The notes under the pieces: generated by a model | Database searches by the model: none | What the model saw: the letters and a program-made list of their open reading frames with translations, nothing else | Told to the model about the DNA's origin: nothing | Translations under genes and position numbers: made by a program | Part shown: positions 8,521-17,421 of the stretch, one piece after another | Layout of the letters: each line of letters opens with the position of its first letter | How positions within the stretch are numbered: the first letter of the stretch is position 1 | Assembly (NCBI GenBank): GCA_017477425.1 | Contig: JAFUVT010000030.1 | Location: 62,001 to 126,000 of the forward strand | Length of the DNA: 64,000 nt | From: Bacteroidales bacterium | Lineage (GTDB): Bacteria; Bacteroidota; Bacteroidia; Bacteroidales; F082 | Direction of reading: 5' to 3'

Positions 8521-9009
8521 CTACCAACAATACTTCACCACATACCAAATCGCCACAAACTGCTCGATGGTGACATTGTCGGAAAGCGTGAAATCAACGT
8601 CCGAAGAATAGCTGGAGTTGTTTTTATACACCTTGAGGCCTTTCCTGTTGGCGAAAATATCTGATGTATAACTTGAATTGCCTTGGTAGAGCTTGCCGTC
8701 GCGGATGGTGAAGATGACATCGGAAGTATACGATGACGAGCCTTTGTAGACTTTGCCGTCACGGATGGTGTATAGGATGTCGCTGCTGTAGGTGGAGTTG
8801 TCTTTATAAACCTTGTTGTCGACAACATGGCAAAGCACATCGCTCGAATACGACGAATTGCCCTTATACACTTTATTGTCCTTCAAGTTGCAAATCACAT
8901 CGTTCGTATAGGAAGAATTGCCCCGATACACTTTCACCTGGGCAAAACCGCTGACAAAAGCCAAGCAGAAAAACAGGGTCAGCATAGTTCTCCGATAGAT
9001 TGTGTTCAT
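8521..9009 (-). CDS. Exported short-repeat protein
   Basis: 162 aa with a cleavable signal peptide (MLTLFFCLAFVSGFAQ). The mature part is almost entirely six tandem repeats of about 22 residues built on VYKGNSSYSSDV, alternating with short segments such as ICNLKDNK or FTIRDGK. The pattern suggests a beta-strand or beta-solenoid repeat on the cell surface. A short hydrophobic tail (FVAIWYVVKYCW) ends the protein. Not recognised as a named family; it recalls WG/KWG or MORN repeats in size but the consensus differs. It lies 18 bases downstream of the metallophosphatase gene and may be co-transcribed with it. Confidence 0.7.
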   Translation of the reverse strand: MNTIYRRTMLTLFFCLAFVSGFAQVKVYRGNSSYTNDVICNLKDNKVYKGNSSYSSDVLCHVVDNKVYKDNSTYSSDILYTIRDGKVYKGSSSYTSDVIFTIRDGKLYQGNSSYTSDIFANRKGLKVYKNNSSYSSDVDFTLSDNVTIEQFVAIWYVVKYCW

Positions 9010-9027
9010 AGGAATCGGATTTGTGCG

Positions 9028-9936
9028 TTATTCCATCACCAGCTCCTCATACTCGTATCTGACCTTCTCTCCCACCGTCACGACCAGATAACTTGGGGTC
9101 ACCTTGGTGTCATTGAGGTTGTCGGTCATCACATATTGCACGCCGCCGAACTGACGCTGCTCGCGCATGTGGAAATGGCCCATGATGACCATCTCGACAT
9201 TGTGGTTGCTTATCAAGTCCATGAAAGCGTATTGCTCGTCCTGCGGCAGGTTGGCGGCCGGTGTGGTCGTGTAGTTATACGAGGTGCGGAACAGCCAATT
9301 GTGACTGATGACAAAGCAATGGCGGTAGTCGGCACGATGCTCCAACTGCTCCTCCAGCCACTCCAACTGGCGTTTACCATGGGTGCCGTTGCCCGAATCG
9401 AGGAAGATGTAGAGGTCTTGGAAGCCGCTCACCGTCTTCACCGTCACGGTGTAGGTCGAAGTGTGGAAATACTGCTTATAAAAAGGCGTACAGTCGAAAT
9501 AGACGTCGTGGTTGCCGATGACGGGGAAACACGGGTCGTTCTTGACCTGTGTCTCAGCGTTGTAGGCCATCGCCTCGGCCGACATCCTGAAACCAGCCTC
9601 ACCACTTTCGTTCACCAAGTCGCCGGCGTGGATGGCGAAGATGGCCATCGGGTCGTTGCGCTCGGCGGTAATGTATTTGTAGAGGCGGTCGTTTGCGCCC
9701 TGCGCAACGATGCTGTCGCGCTCGGAATAGTGCGAGTCGGAGCAGGAATAGACGTGATACTCATCGGGTGCGTTCTCGATGACGGGCATCCCGTTTTGGT
9801 TGTCATAGTCGAGCCAATCGGCAACGCGCTCTTCGGTGTCGCTGCGGTTGACGACCATACCCGCAATGTCAAGACGGTTGCAGCCTGTGGCAAAAATCGT
9901 GGCGGCTGCAAATATTATGATAAGATGTTTATTCAT
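9028..9936 (-). CDS. Calcineurin-like metallophosphatase lipoprotein
   Basis: 302 aa. A lipoprotein signal (FAAATIFATGC) places it at the envelope. The metallophosphoesterase motifs occur in order: SDSH (in place of the usual GDxH), AGDLV, GNHD, SHN and GHFH. These residues coordinate the two-metal centre that hydrolyses phosphomono- or phosphodiesters. The substrate cannot be read from sequence. The first motif has Ser where Gly is usual, but the metal-binding Asp and His are kept, so activity is expected. Confidence 0.88.
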   Translation of the reverse strand: MNKHLIIIFAAATIFATGCNRLDIAGMVVNRSDTEERVADWLDYDNQNGMPVIENAPDEYHVYSCSDSHYSERDSIVAQGANDRLYKYITAERNDPMAIFAIHAGDLVNESGEAGFRMSAEAMAYNAETQVKNDPCFPVIGNHDVYFDCTPFYKQYFHTSTYTVTVKTVSGFQDLYIFLDSGNGTHGKRQLEWLEEQLEHRADYRHCFVISHNWLFRTSYNYTTTPAANLPQDEQYAFMDLISNHNVEMVIMGHFHMREQRQFGGVQYVMTDNLNDTKVTPSYLVVTVGEKVRYEYEELVME

Positions 9937-10013
9937 TGTTTATCAAGAATTTGAGAATTATAGAATCTATTTTTCTGGATTTTTGTGAATTAGAGACTAA
10001 ATCGCAAGCGATT

Positions 10014-10706
10014 TTAGGGTTTCCAAATCAGTCCAACATTGCCGAACCAGCCGTTGTATTGCGACGACAGGTTGAGCACACCACAGGGATGCAATCCCGC
10101 CTCGGCGGTCAGGCGGAGGCCGTTGCCGAAGTCGTAATAGCCGTTCACGCTATAGAAAAACAAGGTGAACCGCTCGATGACGAAGTCGCGGTAATTCGAG
10201 ATACGCGCGCCCACGTTCCAGGGATGTGTTTGGTCGAACACATTGCCCTCCACGCAGAAGGTGACGTTCATCGGCTCGAAGGTCGTGTCCATGCCGCCAT
10301 TCTTACGCAAAGGAATGGGTGCCGTGTAGCGATTGGTCAAGCCCAACTGGAAATTGAAATGACGGTTGCGCCAACCCAAGTCCAGCAAGGCGTTGAATTC
10401 CTGCAAATTGTAATTTGGGAACAAACGATACAGGTAACGGTTCTCCAAATACAAGGTGCCGCTCTTTGCCTTGAGCAAGGCCACCTGATATTGCAGGTTG
10501 AGGGAATAACGGCCCAAGGTAGTCGCCTGAAAACCAAGGCCGATGTTGAAGTTGTCGGCGAGCTGGTAGTCGCCTTTCAAGGCAAGTGAGGCACTACTTC
10601 CCGAAGTGCGGGTGTAGTCGTACTCGCCGTAGGTCTGCAAGGTCCATTGCGCCCTTGCGGCAAAAGCGAAGAGCAGCAGACCGAGGGTAAGAATTGTCTT
10701 CTTCAT
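10014..10706 (-). CDS. Outer-membrane beta-barrel-like protein
   Basis: 230 aa. The signal peptide MKKTILTLGLLLFAFAARAQ fixes the start at 10706; an upstream in-frame ATG would add 20 non-signal residues. The mature protein is rich in alternating aromatic and polar residues (YDYTRTSGSS, NFNIGLGFQ, YSLNLQYQVALL, GYYDFGNGLRLTAEAG), as in transmembrane beta-strands. It ends NVGLIWKP, close to a C-terminal aromatic signature. No specific family recognised. It is transcribed divergently from the T9SS cargo gene at 10809. Confidence 0.6.
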   Translation of the reverse strand: MKKTILTLGLLLFAFAARAQWTLQTYGEYDYTRTSGSSASLALKGDYQLADNFNIGLGFQATTLGRYSLNLQYQVALLKAKSGTLYLENRYLYRLFPNYNLQEFNALLDLGWRNRHFNFQLGLTNRYTAPIPLRKNGGMDTTFEPMNVTFCVEGNVFDQTHPWNVGARISNYRDFVIERFTLFFYSVNGYYDFGNGLRLTAEAGLHPCGVLNLSSQYNGWFGNVGLIWKP

Positions 10707-10775
10707 AATTGTGTAATTTGATGCGCAAAAATACGGAAAAGAGGCTTCACTCGCTTTTTGGGCCATATTTTTTCC

Positions 10776-10783
10776 TACTTTTG
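10776..10783 (+). promoter_or_regulatory. -7 box (TACTTTTG)
   Basis: Matches TAnnTTTG 25 bases before the ATG of the T9SS cargo gene and supports that start. Confidence 0.55.
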
Positions 10784-10808
10784 TGGCATAATATTCAATT
10801 TCAACATC

Positions 10809-11813
10809 ATGAATCAGATTTTTAGGAATGCAGCCATCGTGCTTGGTCTCAGCTTGTTGTCATTTAGTCTTTCGGCTCAGGACGGTCCTCAACTCGACAA
10901 CAGCGGCTTCGAGCAATGGACCTCGCGCAGCGAAAATGCCGTCAGCGAGCCCGTGCACTGGCATTCGGGCGGGACGGCCACAGGATCTTTCTCGGGTTTT
11001 GTCTCCAGCCAAATCGAGCAGTCAACGCACACGCGCCCAGGCTCTTCGGGCAGCAAAAGCGTAAGACTTTATCCTTCCAGCGTCTTGGGCATCACGGCCA
11101 ACGGCAACCTCACCAACGGACGCATGAACGCAGGCAGCATGTCGGCCACGGGCTCGGGCAACTACAACTACACCCAACGCAGCAACAGCGCCTTCAACAC
11201 GCCCATCACGTCCGTGCCCGATTCCTTGGTGGTCTGGGTCTGCTTCCGAAGCCAAAGCTCGACTGACAAGGCGCAAATCCACGCTGTCATTCATGGCGAT
11301 GCCGACTACAAACTGATTGCCGACGGCACGGAAGAACCAGCCAATATGAAGGTGGCTTCTGCCCTTTTGTCGTTCACGCGCACTTCCACCGCCAATGGCG
11401 CCTACACATGGCAACGGTTGAGCATCCCTTTCGTGAAAAATGGTCCCTGCACCGACCCTCGCTATATACTTTTCACCGCCACGACCAACGAAACGCCTGG
11501 CCACGGCAGCACCAATGACGATTTGTTTATTGATGACATCTCGCTCATATACAATCCAACAGCGACCATGGAAATGGCCGCTTCTTGTTCGCTCTATCCC
11601 AACCCATTCACTTCCACGCTGAGTATCAGTACGGAAAAAACGGCCAAAAACATCCAAATCTATGATGTTTATGGCCGTTTGATCATGGAACAAGCTGCCT
11701 CAACGAGACAGCTTGACCTTGACTTGAGCGCATTGAATGCGGGCGTCTACCTGCTCCAATTGGATTACGGCGACGGCAAAAGCGTTCACCGCATCCTTAA
11801 AGCCTCGTATTGA
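10809..11813 (+). CDS. T9SS-sorted surface protein, PCMD-like N-terminus
   Basis: 334 aa. A signal peptide (IVLGLSLLSFSLSAQ) is followed by a region starting LDNSGFEQW...PVHWHS, as in PCMD-type putative carbohydrate-binding modules of Bacteroidota, and containing FIDDISLIY, a jellyroll-like strand pattern. The last 75 residues form a type A T9SS sorting domain: YPNPF, then IYDVYGRL, LDLSALNAGVYLLQL. The protein should be exported through the outer membrane and anchored or released. Start chosen at the signal peptide. Its 3' end overlaps the convergent sodB gene by 17 bases. Confidence 0.82.
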   Translation: MNQIFRNAAIVLGLSLLSFSLSAQDGPQLDNSGFEQWTSRSENAVSEPVHWHSGGTATGSFSGFVSSQIEQSTHTRPGSSGSKSVRLYPSSVLGITANGNLTNGRMNAGSMSATGSGNYNYTQRSNSAFNTPITSVPDSLVVWVCFRSQSSTDKAQIHAVIHGDADYKLIADGTEEPANMKVASALLSFTRTSTANGAYTWQRLSIPFVKNGPCTDPRYILFTATTNETPGHGSTNDDLFIDDISLIYNPTATMEMAASCSLYPNPFTSTLSISTEKTAKNIQIYDVYGRLIMEQAASTRQLDLDLSALNAGVYLLQLDYGDGKSVHRILKASY

Positions 11814-12375
11814 CGACATCCCAGTCCACAATCTGCCACAAGGCGGCCAGATGGTCGGGACGACGGTTCTGATAGTCAATGTAATAGGCGTGTTCCCAGA
11901 CGTCGAAAGTCAACAAGGGCTTCAAGCCGCGCTGCACAGGATTTCCGGCATTGGTTTCCTGCGTGATGACCAGTTTGCCTTCGGCATCGATGGAGAGCCA
12001 AACCCAGCCTGAGCCAAACAACGTGGCGCCTTTCTTGGTGAATTCTTCCTTGAAAGCCTCAAAGCCACCGAATTGCTTGTCAATGAGTTCGGCGATTTTC
12101 CCGACAGGCTTGTTGTCGGCCTTCGGGGCACGGAATTGCGTGAAATACAGGTTGTGGTTCAGGATTTGTCCCGCATTGTTGAACACGCCACCTTCGGCGG
12201 TCTTGACGATGTCCTCCAAAGGCATGTCTTCATATTTCGTGCCTTCAATGGCGACATTCAGGTTGTTGACGTATGCATTTAAGTGCTTGCCATGATGGAA
12301 GCCCAAAGTCTCCTTGCTGATGACAGGCTCCAAAGCGTTTGCCTCATAGGGCAATTGAATGAGTTGATATTTCAT
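11797..12375 (-). CDS. sodB: Superoxide dismutase, Fe/Mn family
   Basis: 192 aa. It converts superoxide to oxygen and hydrogen peroxide in the cytosol. Metal-ligand regions are present: HHGKHLNAYVNNL near the N-terminus, NHNLYF, and DVWEHAYYIDYQNRRPDHL near the C-terminus. The N-terminal YQLIQLPYEANALEP is typical. Start set at MKYQLIQ because the longer frame runs into the terminator and promoter region. Metal specificity cannot be decided by eye; Bacteroidota enzymes are often active with either metal. Confidence 0.95.
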   Translation of the reverse strand: MKYQLIQLPYEANALEPVISKETLGFHHGKHLNAYVNNLNVAIEGTKYEDMPLEDIVKTAEGGVFNNAGQILNHNLYFTQFRAPKADNKPVGKIAELIDKQFGGFEAFKEEFTKKGATLFGSGWVWLSIDAEGKLVITQETNAGNPVQRGLKPLLTFDVWEHAYYIDYQNRRPDHLAALWQIVDWDVVNTRL

Positions 12376-12399
12376 AATGTGTACGTATTTGTGTGGGTG

Positions 12400-12407
12400 C
12401 AAAGATA
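12400..12407 (-). promoter_or_regulatory. -7 box of sodB (TATCTTTG)
   Basis: Minus-strand TATCTTTG, 24 bases before the sodB ATG. Confidence 0.6.
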
Positions 12408-12410
12408 GAA

Positions 12411-12447
12411 AAAAAGTGGGATTCCGTTGCCAGAATCCCACTTTTTT
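12411..12447. terminator. Bidirectional hairpin after rpoD
   Basis: AAAAAGTGGGATTC and GAATCCCACTTTTTT form a 12-14 bp stem at the end of rpoD. It insulates sodB from rpoD read-through. Confidence 0.75.
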
Positions 12448-13313
12448 CACTGATTCATATACATCTGATAGAGTGGCGAGTCGGGCTCGCTCTTCAGGCG
12501 TTTCAAGGCGCGGTCGCGGATTTGGCGCGTGCGCTCACGCGAGATGTCGAGCTTCATCGCGATTTCCTCCAAAGAATACTCGCGTGTGGTGCCCAGACCG
12601 AAATACATGCAGATGATGGTCCGTTCCTTCTCGTTGAGCATGTCCAACGACCTACGGATGGCCTTGCTGGTCGACTCTTGCTCCACCATAGCGTCGGTCT
12701 GTTCCTGGTCGTCCTGAACGAAAACATCCAAGAAATTGGCGTCGTCCTCATCGTCCAAAGGGGCATCCGTCGACATGGCGCGCGAGTTGAGGTTCAACAG
12801 TTGGTCGACTTTGTCCTCAGACATGTCCACTGCATCGGCAATCTCCTTGAGGGTGGGACGGCGCTCCAACTCTTGTTCCAATACCGAAATGGCTTTCTTC
12901 ACCTTGGCCAAAGCACCCACTTGGTTCATGGGCAGACGGATGATGCGTGCCTGCTCGGCCACGGCCTGCAGGATGCTCTGACGAATCCACCACACGGCAT
13001 ACGAGATGAACTTGAAGCCACGCGTCTCGTCGAAACGTTGTGCTGCCTTCACCAATCCAAGGTTGCCCTCATTAATCAAGTCTTGCAAGCTAAGACCTTG
13101 GTTTTGATACTGTTTGGCCACTGAAACGACGAATCGCAGGTTGGCCCGAACCAGCTTGTCCAAAGCGGCCTTGTCGCCCGCCTTGATGCGCTGCGCCAGC
13201 TCCACCTCCTCCTCGGTAGTCAGTAGGCTTTCCTTCGCAATGTCGGAGAGGTACTTGTCCAAAGTCCCCGTATTGCGGTTGGTAATCTGTTTTGAAATCT
13301 TTAGCTGTCTCAT
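12447..13313 (-). CDS. rpoD: Primary sigma factor, RpoD type
   Basis: 288 aa, short as in Bacteroidota, where region 1.1 and the non-conserved insert are absent. Region 1.2 (YLSDIAKESLLTTEEEVEL), region 2 (LRFVVSVAKQYQNQGL, DLINEGNLGL, KFISYAVWWIRQSI), region 3 (RIIRLPMNQV) and region 4 (YSLEEIAMKLDISRERTRQIRDRALKRLK) are all present. It directs RNA polymerase to the TTTG/TAnnTTTG promoters seen throughout the window. Single-gene transcript ending in the hairpin at 12411. Confidence 0.97.
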   Translation of the reverse strand: MRQLKISKQITNRNTGTLDKYLSDIAKESLLTTEEEVELAQRIKAGDKAALDKLVRANLRFVVSVAKQYQNQGLSLQDLINEGNLGLVKAAQRFDETRGFKFISYAVWWIRQSILQAVAEQARIIRLPMNQVGALAKVKKAISVLEQELERRPTLKEIADAVDMSEDKVDQLLNLNSRAMSTDAPLDDEDDANFLDVFVQDDQEQTDAMVEQESTSKAIRRSLDMLNEKERTIICMYFGLGTTREYSLEEIAMKLDISRERTRQIRDRALKRLKSEPDSPLYQMYMNQ

Positions 13314-13493
13314 TTCTTCAAATCTTTTTATTGTTTTACATTGTTTAGTTTCATTTTCTCCCTCATCATACCTATCTCCTCCATTTTGATTTTAGCATAA
13401 TCTTCTGGTTTTGGGAGCGGCAGTAGGACCGCCGCCCCCAAATCCATAAGTAAATTATCATCAAGAATCGTACCGAAATTCTTGTTTTTCAGT

Positions 13494-13519
13494 AAAAAAG
13501 CAAATTTTTTGCCTTTTTA
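13494..13519 (-). terminator. Probable terminator of degP
   Basis: GCAAA/TTTGC stem extended by A/T pairs and followed by six T on the minus strand; overlaps the stop codon. A larger GC-rich hairpin (GGGAGCGGC..GCCGCCCCC, about 13411-13440) lies further on. Confidence 0.45.
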
Positions 13520-14989
13520 GTAGTAGTAGAAGTTCATCACCATACCATTCGGACTGACGCCATCGATGGTGGTGCGGCGCGAACGGTTGCTCTTCAAGGC
13601 ATTCTCCAAATCGGCCTTGCTATTGACAGAAACCCCATTGACCTTGGTGATGACAAAGCCCTCAGGCACACCTGAACCTTGGAAACGACCTTGACGGATT
13701 TCCATGATCTTCAAACCGTTCTTGATGTTGAGGCGGCTCATGTCGTTCTGGTTGACGGGTTGCAACATCAGGCCAAGATCGGAGCTGAAGAAGCTGTCGC
13801 CGTTCCTGACTACGTCCACATTGCCGGCTTCGTTGAGCAAGGTCAGATCATAGCGGTGATGGCTGCCGTGGCGGTTCACCTCCACCTCCACCTTGTCGCC
13901 AGGGCGGAATTGTGCAACGCTCTCCCTGAGTTGCGTGGTGGAATTCACCTTTTTGCCTCCAACTGAGGTAATGACGTCGCCCGCCTTGATGCCTGCCAAT
14001 TTGGCAGCGCCGCCTTCGGTGACGTCTGCAACATACACGCCGTCAATGTTTTCCAATCCTTCCTTGTCGGCCAGTTCCTGGGTCAGCTCAGCGATTTGAA
14101 CGCCCAGATAGCCGCGTTGGGTGGTGCCGTAGAGCAACAGGTCATCGACCACCTTGCGGACGATGTTCGACGGGATGGCGAAGGAATAGCCTTCGTAGGA
14201 GCCCGTATGCGAAGCGATGGCCGCGTTGATGCCGACCAGCTCGCCCTTGGTGTTGACCAAGGCACCGCCACTATTGCCTGGGTTAACGGCGGCATCGGTC
14301 TGGATGAACGATTCCACCGAGGTGCCTTCGCCCAAGATGCTAAGGTTGCGCGCCTTGGCACTCACGATACCGGCCGTGACGGTCGAAGTCAGGTTGAAAG
14401 GATTACCCACAGCCAGCACCCACTCGCCAATGCGGACATTGTCGGAATCGCCGAAGGTAAGGAACGGCAAATCTGAAGCCTCCACCTTGATTAAGGCCAA
14501 GTCGGTGGTGGGGTCGGTCCCGATGATGGTGGCGGTTTTCTTCACCTTATTATTAAAGGTGACCTCCACCTCGTCGGCGCCTTCCACGACGTGGTTGTTG
14601 GTGACGATGTAGCCGTCAGGAGTCAGCACCACGCCTGAGCCATAGGCCACCATGGTGTTGTTGCGGGTCTGGCCAGGATAGCCGTAGATTTGTCCCAACA
14701 GGGCACCAAAGAAATCGTCGTAGGTATTGCTTTGGCGCACTACTTTGGTCATGATGTGCACCACGGCGTCGACGCTGCGCTCGGCGGCGTCAACGAAGTC
14801 GGGCGTGCTTTCGGTCGGGATGAAGGCCGCACGCTGCACTTGGGGTTGCTGAACCTGCTCGATCTGGCTGACAGGCTCTTGTTGCTGTTGGGTTTCGTTA
14901 GAATTGTCTTCTGTTTTTTGGGTCAGATTGCCACACGATGCCGCCATCAGCAGTCCGGCCAGCATCAACGTCAAACTCACTTTTCTCAT
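13517..14989 (-). CDS. degP: Periplasmic serine protease Do/HtrA
   Basis: 490 aa. A lipoprotein-like signal (LAGLLMAASC) is followed by a Gln-rich linker, a trypsin-like domain with triad His133 (TNNHVVEG), Asp163 (TDLALIKV) and Ser240 (GNSGGA), and two PDZ domains (GYLGVQI..., then a second starting SDLGLMLQPV). It degrades or chaperones misfolded envelope proteins. All catalytic residues are intact. The neighbouring sigma factor gene is transcribed in the same direction but separated by about 200 bases with hairpins, so they are probably independent transcripts. Confidence 0.95.
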   Translation of the reverse strand: MRKVSLTLMLAGLLMAASCGNLTQKTEDNSNETQQQQEPVSQIEQVQQPQVQRAAFIPTESTPDFVDAAERSVDAVVHIMTKVVRQSNTYDDFFGALLGQIYGYPGQTRNNTMVAYGSGVVLTPDGYIVTNNHVVEGADEVEVTFNNKVKKTATIIGTDPTTDLALIKVEASDLPFLTFGDSDNVRIGEWVLAVGNPFNLTSTVTAGIVSAKARNLSILGEGTSVESFIQTDAAVNPGNSGGALVNTKGELVGINAAIASHTGSYEGYSFAIPSNIVRKVVDDLLLYGTTQRGYLGVQIAELTQELADKEGLENIDGVYVADVTEGGAAKLAGIKAGDVITSVGGKKVNSTTQLRESVAQFRPGDKVEVEVNRHGSHHRYDLTLLNEAGNVDVVRNGDSFFSSDLGLMLQPVNQNDMSRLNIKNGLKIMEIRQGRFQGSGVPEGFVITKVNGVSVNSKADLENALKSNRSRRTTIDGVSPNGMVMNFYYY

Positions 14990-15070
14990 CTTATCTCAAA
15001 TTTTATGGTTTCTTTGTCTCTTTATAGTCACATTAATGCGATTTTTCAACCTTTATTGCGCTGAAAAGCG

Positions 15071-15078
15071 TATTTTTG
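15071..15078 (+). promoter_or_regulatory. -7 box (TATTTTTG)
   Basis: Matches TAnnTTTG upstream of the GNAT gene; no good -33. Confidence 0.45.
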
Positions 15079-15160
15079 TCGAAAATTCTAGCGGACGAAA
15101 ACAATCAAATTATGTGCCAGTCCGGCAGTTAAAACAAGATTTTTCAACAAATTGGAGGAT

Positions 15161-15703
15161 ATGTTCATCAAAAACGACACGATAGCGCTGCGTTGCGCCG
15201 AGCCCGAGGATGCCAAGCAGATTTACGCTTGGGAAAACGACCGCGACATTTGGCGCGTGAGCGGGACACACGCCCCCTACTCGCGCTTCCAAATCGAGCA
15301 GTTCCTGCTGAGCGACAATGACTTGGCCGCCAACAAGCAACTTCGCCTGATGATTGACCTGACCGAAACCGGCCAATCCATCGGCTGCATCGACATCTTC
15401 GACTACGATGCCCTCAATAGCCGCGCCGGATTGGGCATCCTCATCGACAAGGCGTTTCGCCGACAAGGCTATGCCAAAGCCGCACTCGCCTTGTGTGTCG
15501 AATACCTTTTCCACGACCTTATGCTTCATCAAGTGTATTGCTCCATCGATGAAACGAACACAGAAAGCCAGCAACTGTTTCTCAGCCAAGGCTTTGCGCT
15601 TTGCGGACGACGAAAGGGATGGATAAAAACGCCTGAGGGGTTCATCGACGAATTGGAGTACCAGAAAATGAACAAAAAAGTAGTAATTTTGCTTGTTTTA
15701 TAA
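15161..15703 (+). CDS. GNAT-family N-acetyltransferase
   Basis: 180 aa. It follows the RimJ/RimL-like layout: IALRCAEPEDAKQIYAWEND at the N-terminus, and the acetyl-CoA loop RRQGYAKAAL with upstream strand AGLGILI. The C-terminal CSIDETNTESQQLFLSQGF is the typical motif B. It transfers acetyl from acetyl-CoA to an amine of unknown substrate. The ATG at 15161 is preferred to a TTG three codons earlier. An unusual GGAGG sits just before it, too close to be an ordinary Shine-Dalgarno site. Confidence 0.88.
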   Translation: MFIKNDTIALRCAEPEDAKQIYAWENDRDIWRVSGTHAPYSRFQIEQFLLSDNDLAANKQLRLMIDLTETGQSIGCIDIFDYDALNSRAGLGILIDKAFRRQGYAKAALALCVEYLFHDLMLHQVYCSIDETNTESQQLFLSQGFALCGRRKGWIKTPEGFIDELEYQKMNKKVVILLVL

Positions 15704-15744
15704 GATACGACCTTTGTCAACGATATATTGAACTGAATCGAAAA

Positions 15745-17310
15745 ATGATAAATACAATGAAAAAGGTTTTCCAACAAAAAAGCACTGCAAAGCCACTGAA
15801 GCAGGGCAAAACCCAAATCAAGGCATGGCTCATCGTCCTGTTGAGTGTGTCCTACTCCTGTTTTTCGTTCGCACAAAAACCAGAGATCAAGCAAGGCCCA
15901 TTGGCCAAAGGTGTGAAGGTCTCGAACCAGACAATTTATATTGGAGAGGACGAGAGCTATTACTATTTCTTCGATTATTTCACTAAAATCAGCCTCCTCG
16001 GCTTCGATAAAACGGACCTATCGCTGAAAATCGAGAAAGAATTTAAAGGTAAGATGGCGATGCGTTTGCTCATTTATGGGGGGATTTATGGCGAGAACAT
16101 ACAAGTGCTTACCGTAAAGCATGAACCCAAGGGCTTTCGTCTTGAAAAACTCACGTTCAATAAGTCGGACATGACGTTGACGTCGACCGAGGACATCGGA
16201 TTCTCGCCTTTCGAAGACGGGAACACGCATTTTGTGAACATGGATCCTATCAAGCTGAAGGAAGCGCTAACCGTCACCTCCAAGACCTCTCCCGACCAAT
16301 CCCATCGTGCGTTGGTGCGACTAGACAAATGCCAGGACGGTGCTCCCAGCAGTTGGAAAGTCGAAGTGTTGGACAACACGACAAATGCGACATTATGGAG
16401 TCGCGACACGGATTTCCATTTCCATGATTACGTCATTACCAACGACGGCAAAGTCATTTTGGTGGGCTATTATCTCGCCGATACCGAGGACAAAGTGATG
16501 GCGGCTCTCATGGTCATGTCGAACGAAGGGGAAGAACCCATGGCATTCCCTCTGCCCGTCAACATCGGGAGTGCTGAACTCGAATTGAACGGCAATCGCC
16601 TATGGGTAACAGGTTCCTTAAAAGGCGAGAAATATGGCGATTGGATGTTCTTGTTCAACAGAAATGCTGGCCTTTCCGGAATGTATGTCACCTTGTTTGA
16701 CCTGAACGAACAAGCCATAGTCACATCCGATGAATATCCCTTCACAAATGGAGACGTGGATGTTTTGATCAATGCCAAGGAAGGCAAAAGCAAAGACAAC
16801 GAGGTTCATTGGATTGACTTTCATCCTTATATCATGAATGATGGCCGTGTATGCGTGAAAGGCGAGTATGACTACACAGAAGTAATTAGCACGCATACCG
16901 GGGTATATTATCAGTTCGGGAAAAAGGGCTGCATCCTGAACATGTTCGATGCCGATGGAAACCTTCTTTGGAGAAAGCCGTACAGAAATAATATTGTGGG
17001 CACCGAAGAAGCCACCAATGATGATGTGTTCGACATACAGGGAAATCTTTGCTATTATTCGATGGTTTGTGCCAAATACAAATATTTACAGACGGAACCC
17101 GCAGCCTCACAAGACCCGAAATTCTTGCAGACAAAACTCCGCGAGATCATCCTTGACCAGGAGGGGAATGAGACCGTGAACGTCATCGATGGCAAGGGTG
17201 AGTTTGGCATTGCCGCACAAGGTTATGATGCAGCCAAGACGAAGCGGGTTTTCCTGCTGATGGAGCAAGGTGTGCTTAGAAGCGATATGCAGTTGGTGGT
17301 GGTTAAATGA
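15745..17310 (+). CDS. Large exported protein of unknown function
   Basis: 521 aa. A signal-anchor or cleavable signal lies at residues 28-44 (WLIVLLSVSYSCFSFAQ) after a long basic N-terminus. The mature part alternates strand-like segments (DESYYYFFDYF, NGDVDVLI, GRVCVKGEYDY) and may be a beta-propeller, judging from recurring 'DGKVILVGYY', 'GNRLWVTGSLKGEKYGDW' and 'DADGNLLWRKPY' units. No catalytic motif or named family seen. The start could also be the ATG at 15757. Single gene between the GNAT and mltG genes. Confidence 0.65.
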   Translation: MINTMKKVFQQKSTAKPLKQGKTQIKAWLIVLLSVSYSCFSFAQKPEIKQGPLAKGVKVSNQTIYIGEDESYYYFFDYFTKISLLGFDKTDLSLKIEKEFKGKMAMRLLIYGGIYGENIQVLTVKHEPKGFRLEKLTFNKSDMTLTSTEDIGFSPFEDGNTHFVNMDPIKLKEALTVTSKTSPDQSHRALVRLDKCQDGAPSSWKVEVLDNTTNATLWSRDTDFHFHDYVITNDGKVILVGYYLADTEDKVMAALMVMSNEGEEPMAFPLPVNIGSAELELNGNRLWVTGSLKGEKYGDWMFLFNRNAGLSGMYVTLFDLNEQAIVTSDEYPFTNGDVDVLINAKEGKSKDNEVHWIDFHPYIMNDGRVCVKGEYDYTEVISTHTGVYYQFGKKGCILNMFDADGNLLWRKPYRNNIVGTEEATNDDVFDIQGNLCYYSMVCAKYKYLQTEPAASQDPKFLQTKLREIILDQEGNETVNVIDGKGEFGIAAQGYDAAKTKRVFLLMEQGVLRSDMQLVVVK

Positions 17311-17394
17311 CGCGTAGTTGGAGATGCGGGCGCATTATATCAACGAGATAGGGGATTATGAACAAGGAGATGTGGTGAATATTACGAAAAGTTG

Positions 17395-17402
17395 TAAATT
17401 TG
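17395..17402 (+). promoter_or_regulatory. -7 box of mltG (TAAATTTG)
   Basis: Matches TAnnTTTG, 19 bases before the ATG. Confidence 0.5.
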
Positions 17403-17421
17403 TGCCCTCAAAACGTCACCC

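Noticed and set aside
8827..9954. 375-aa open frame antisense to the metallophosphatase
   Set aside because: Metallophosphatase motifs on the minus strand are decisive.
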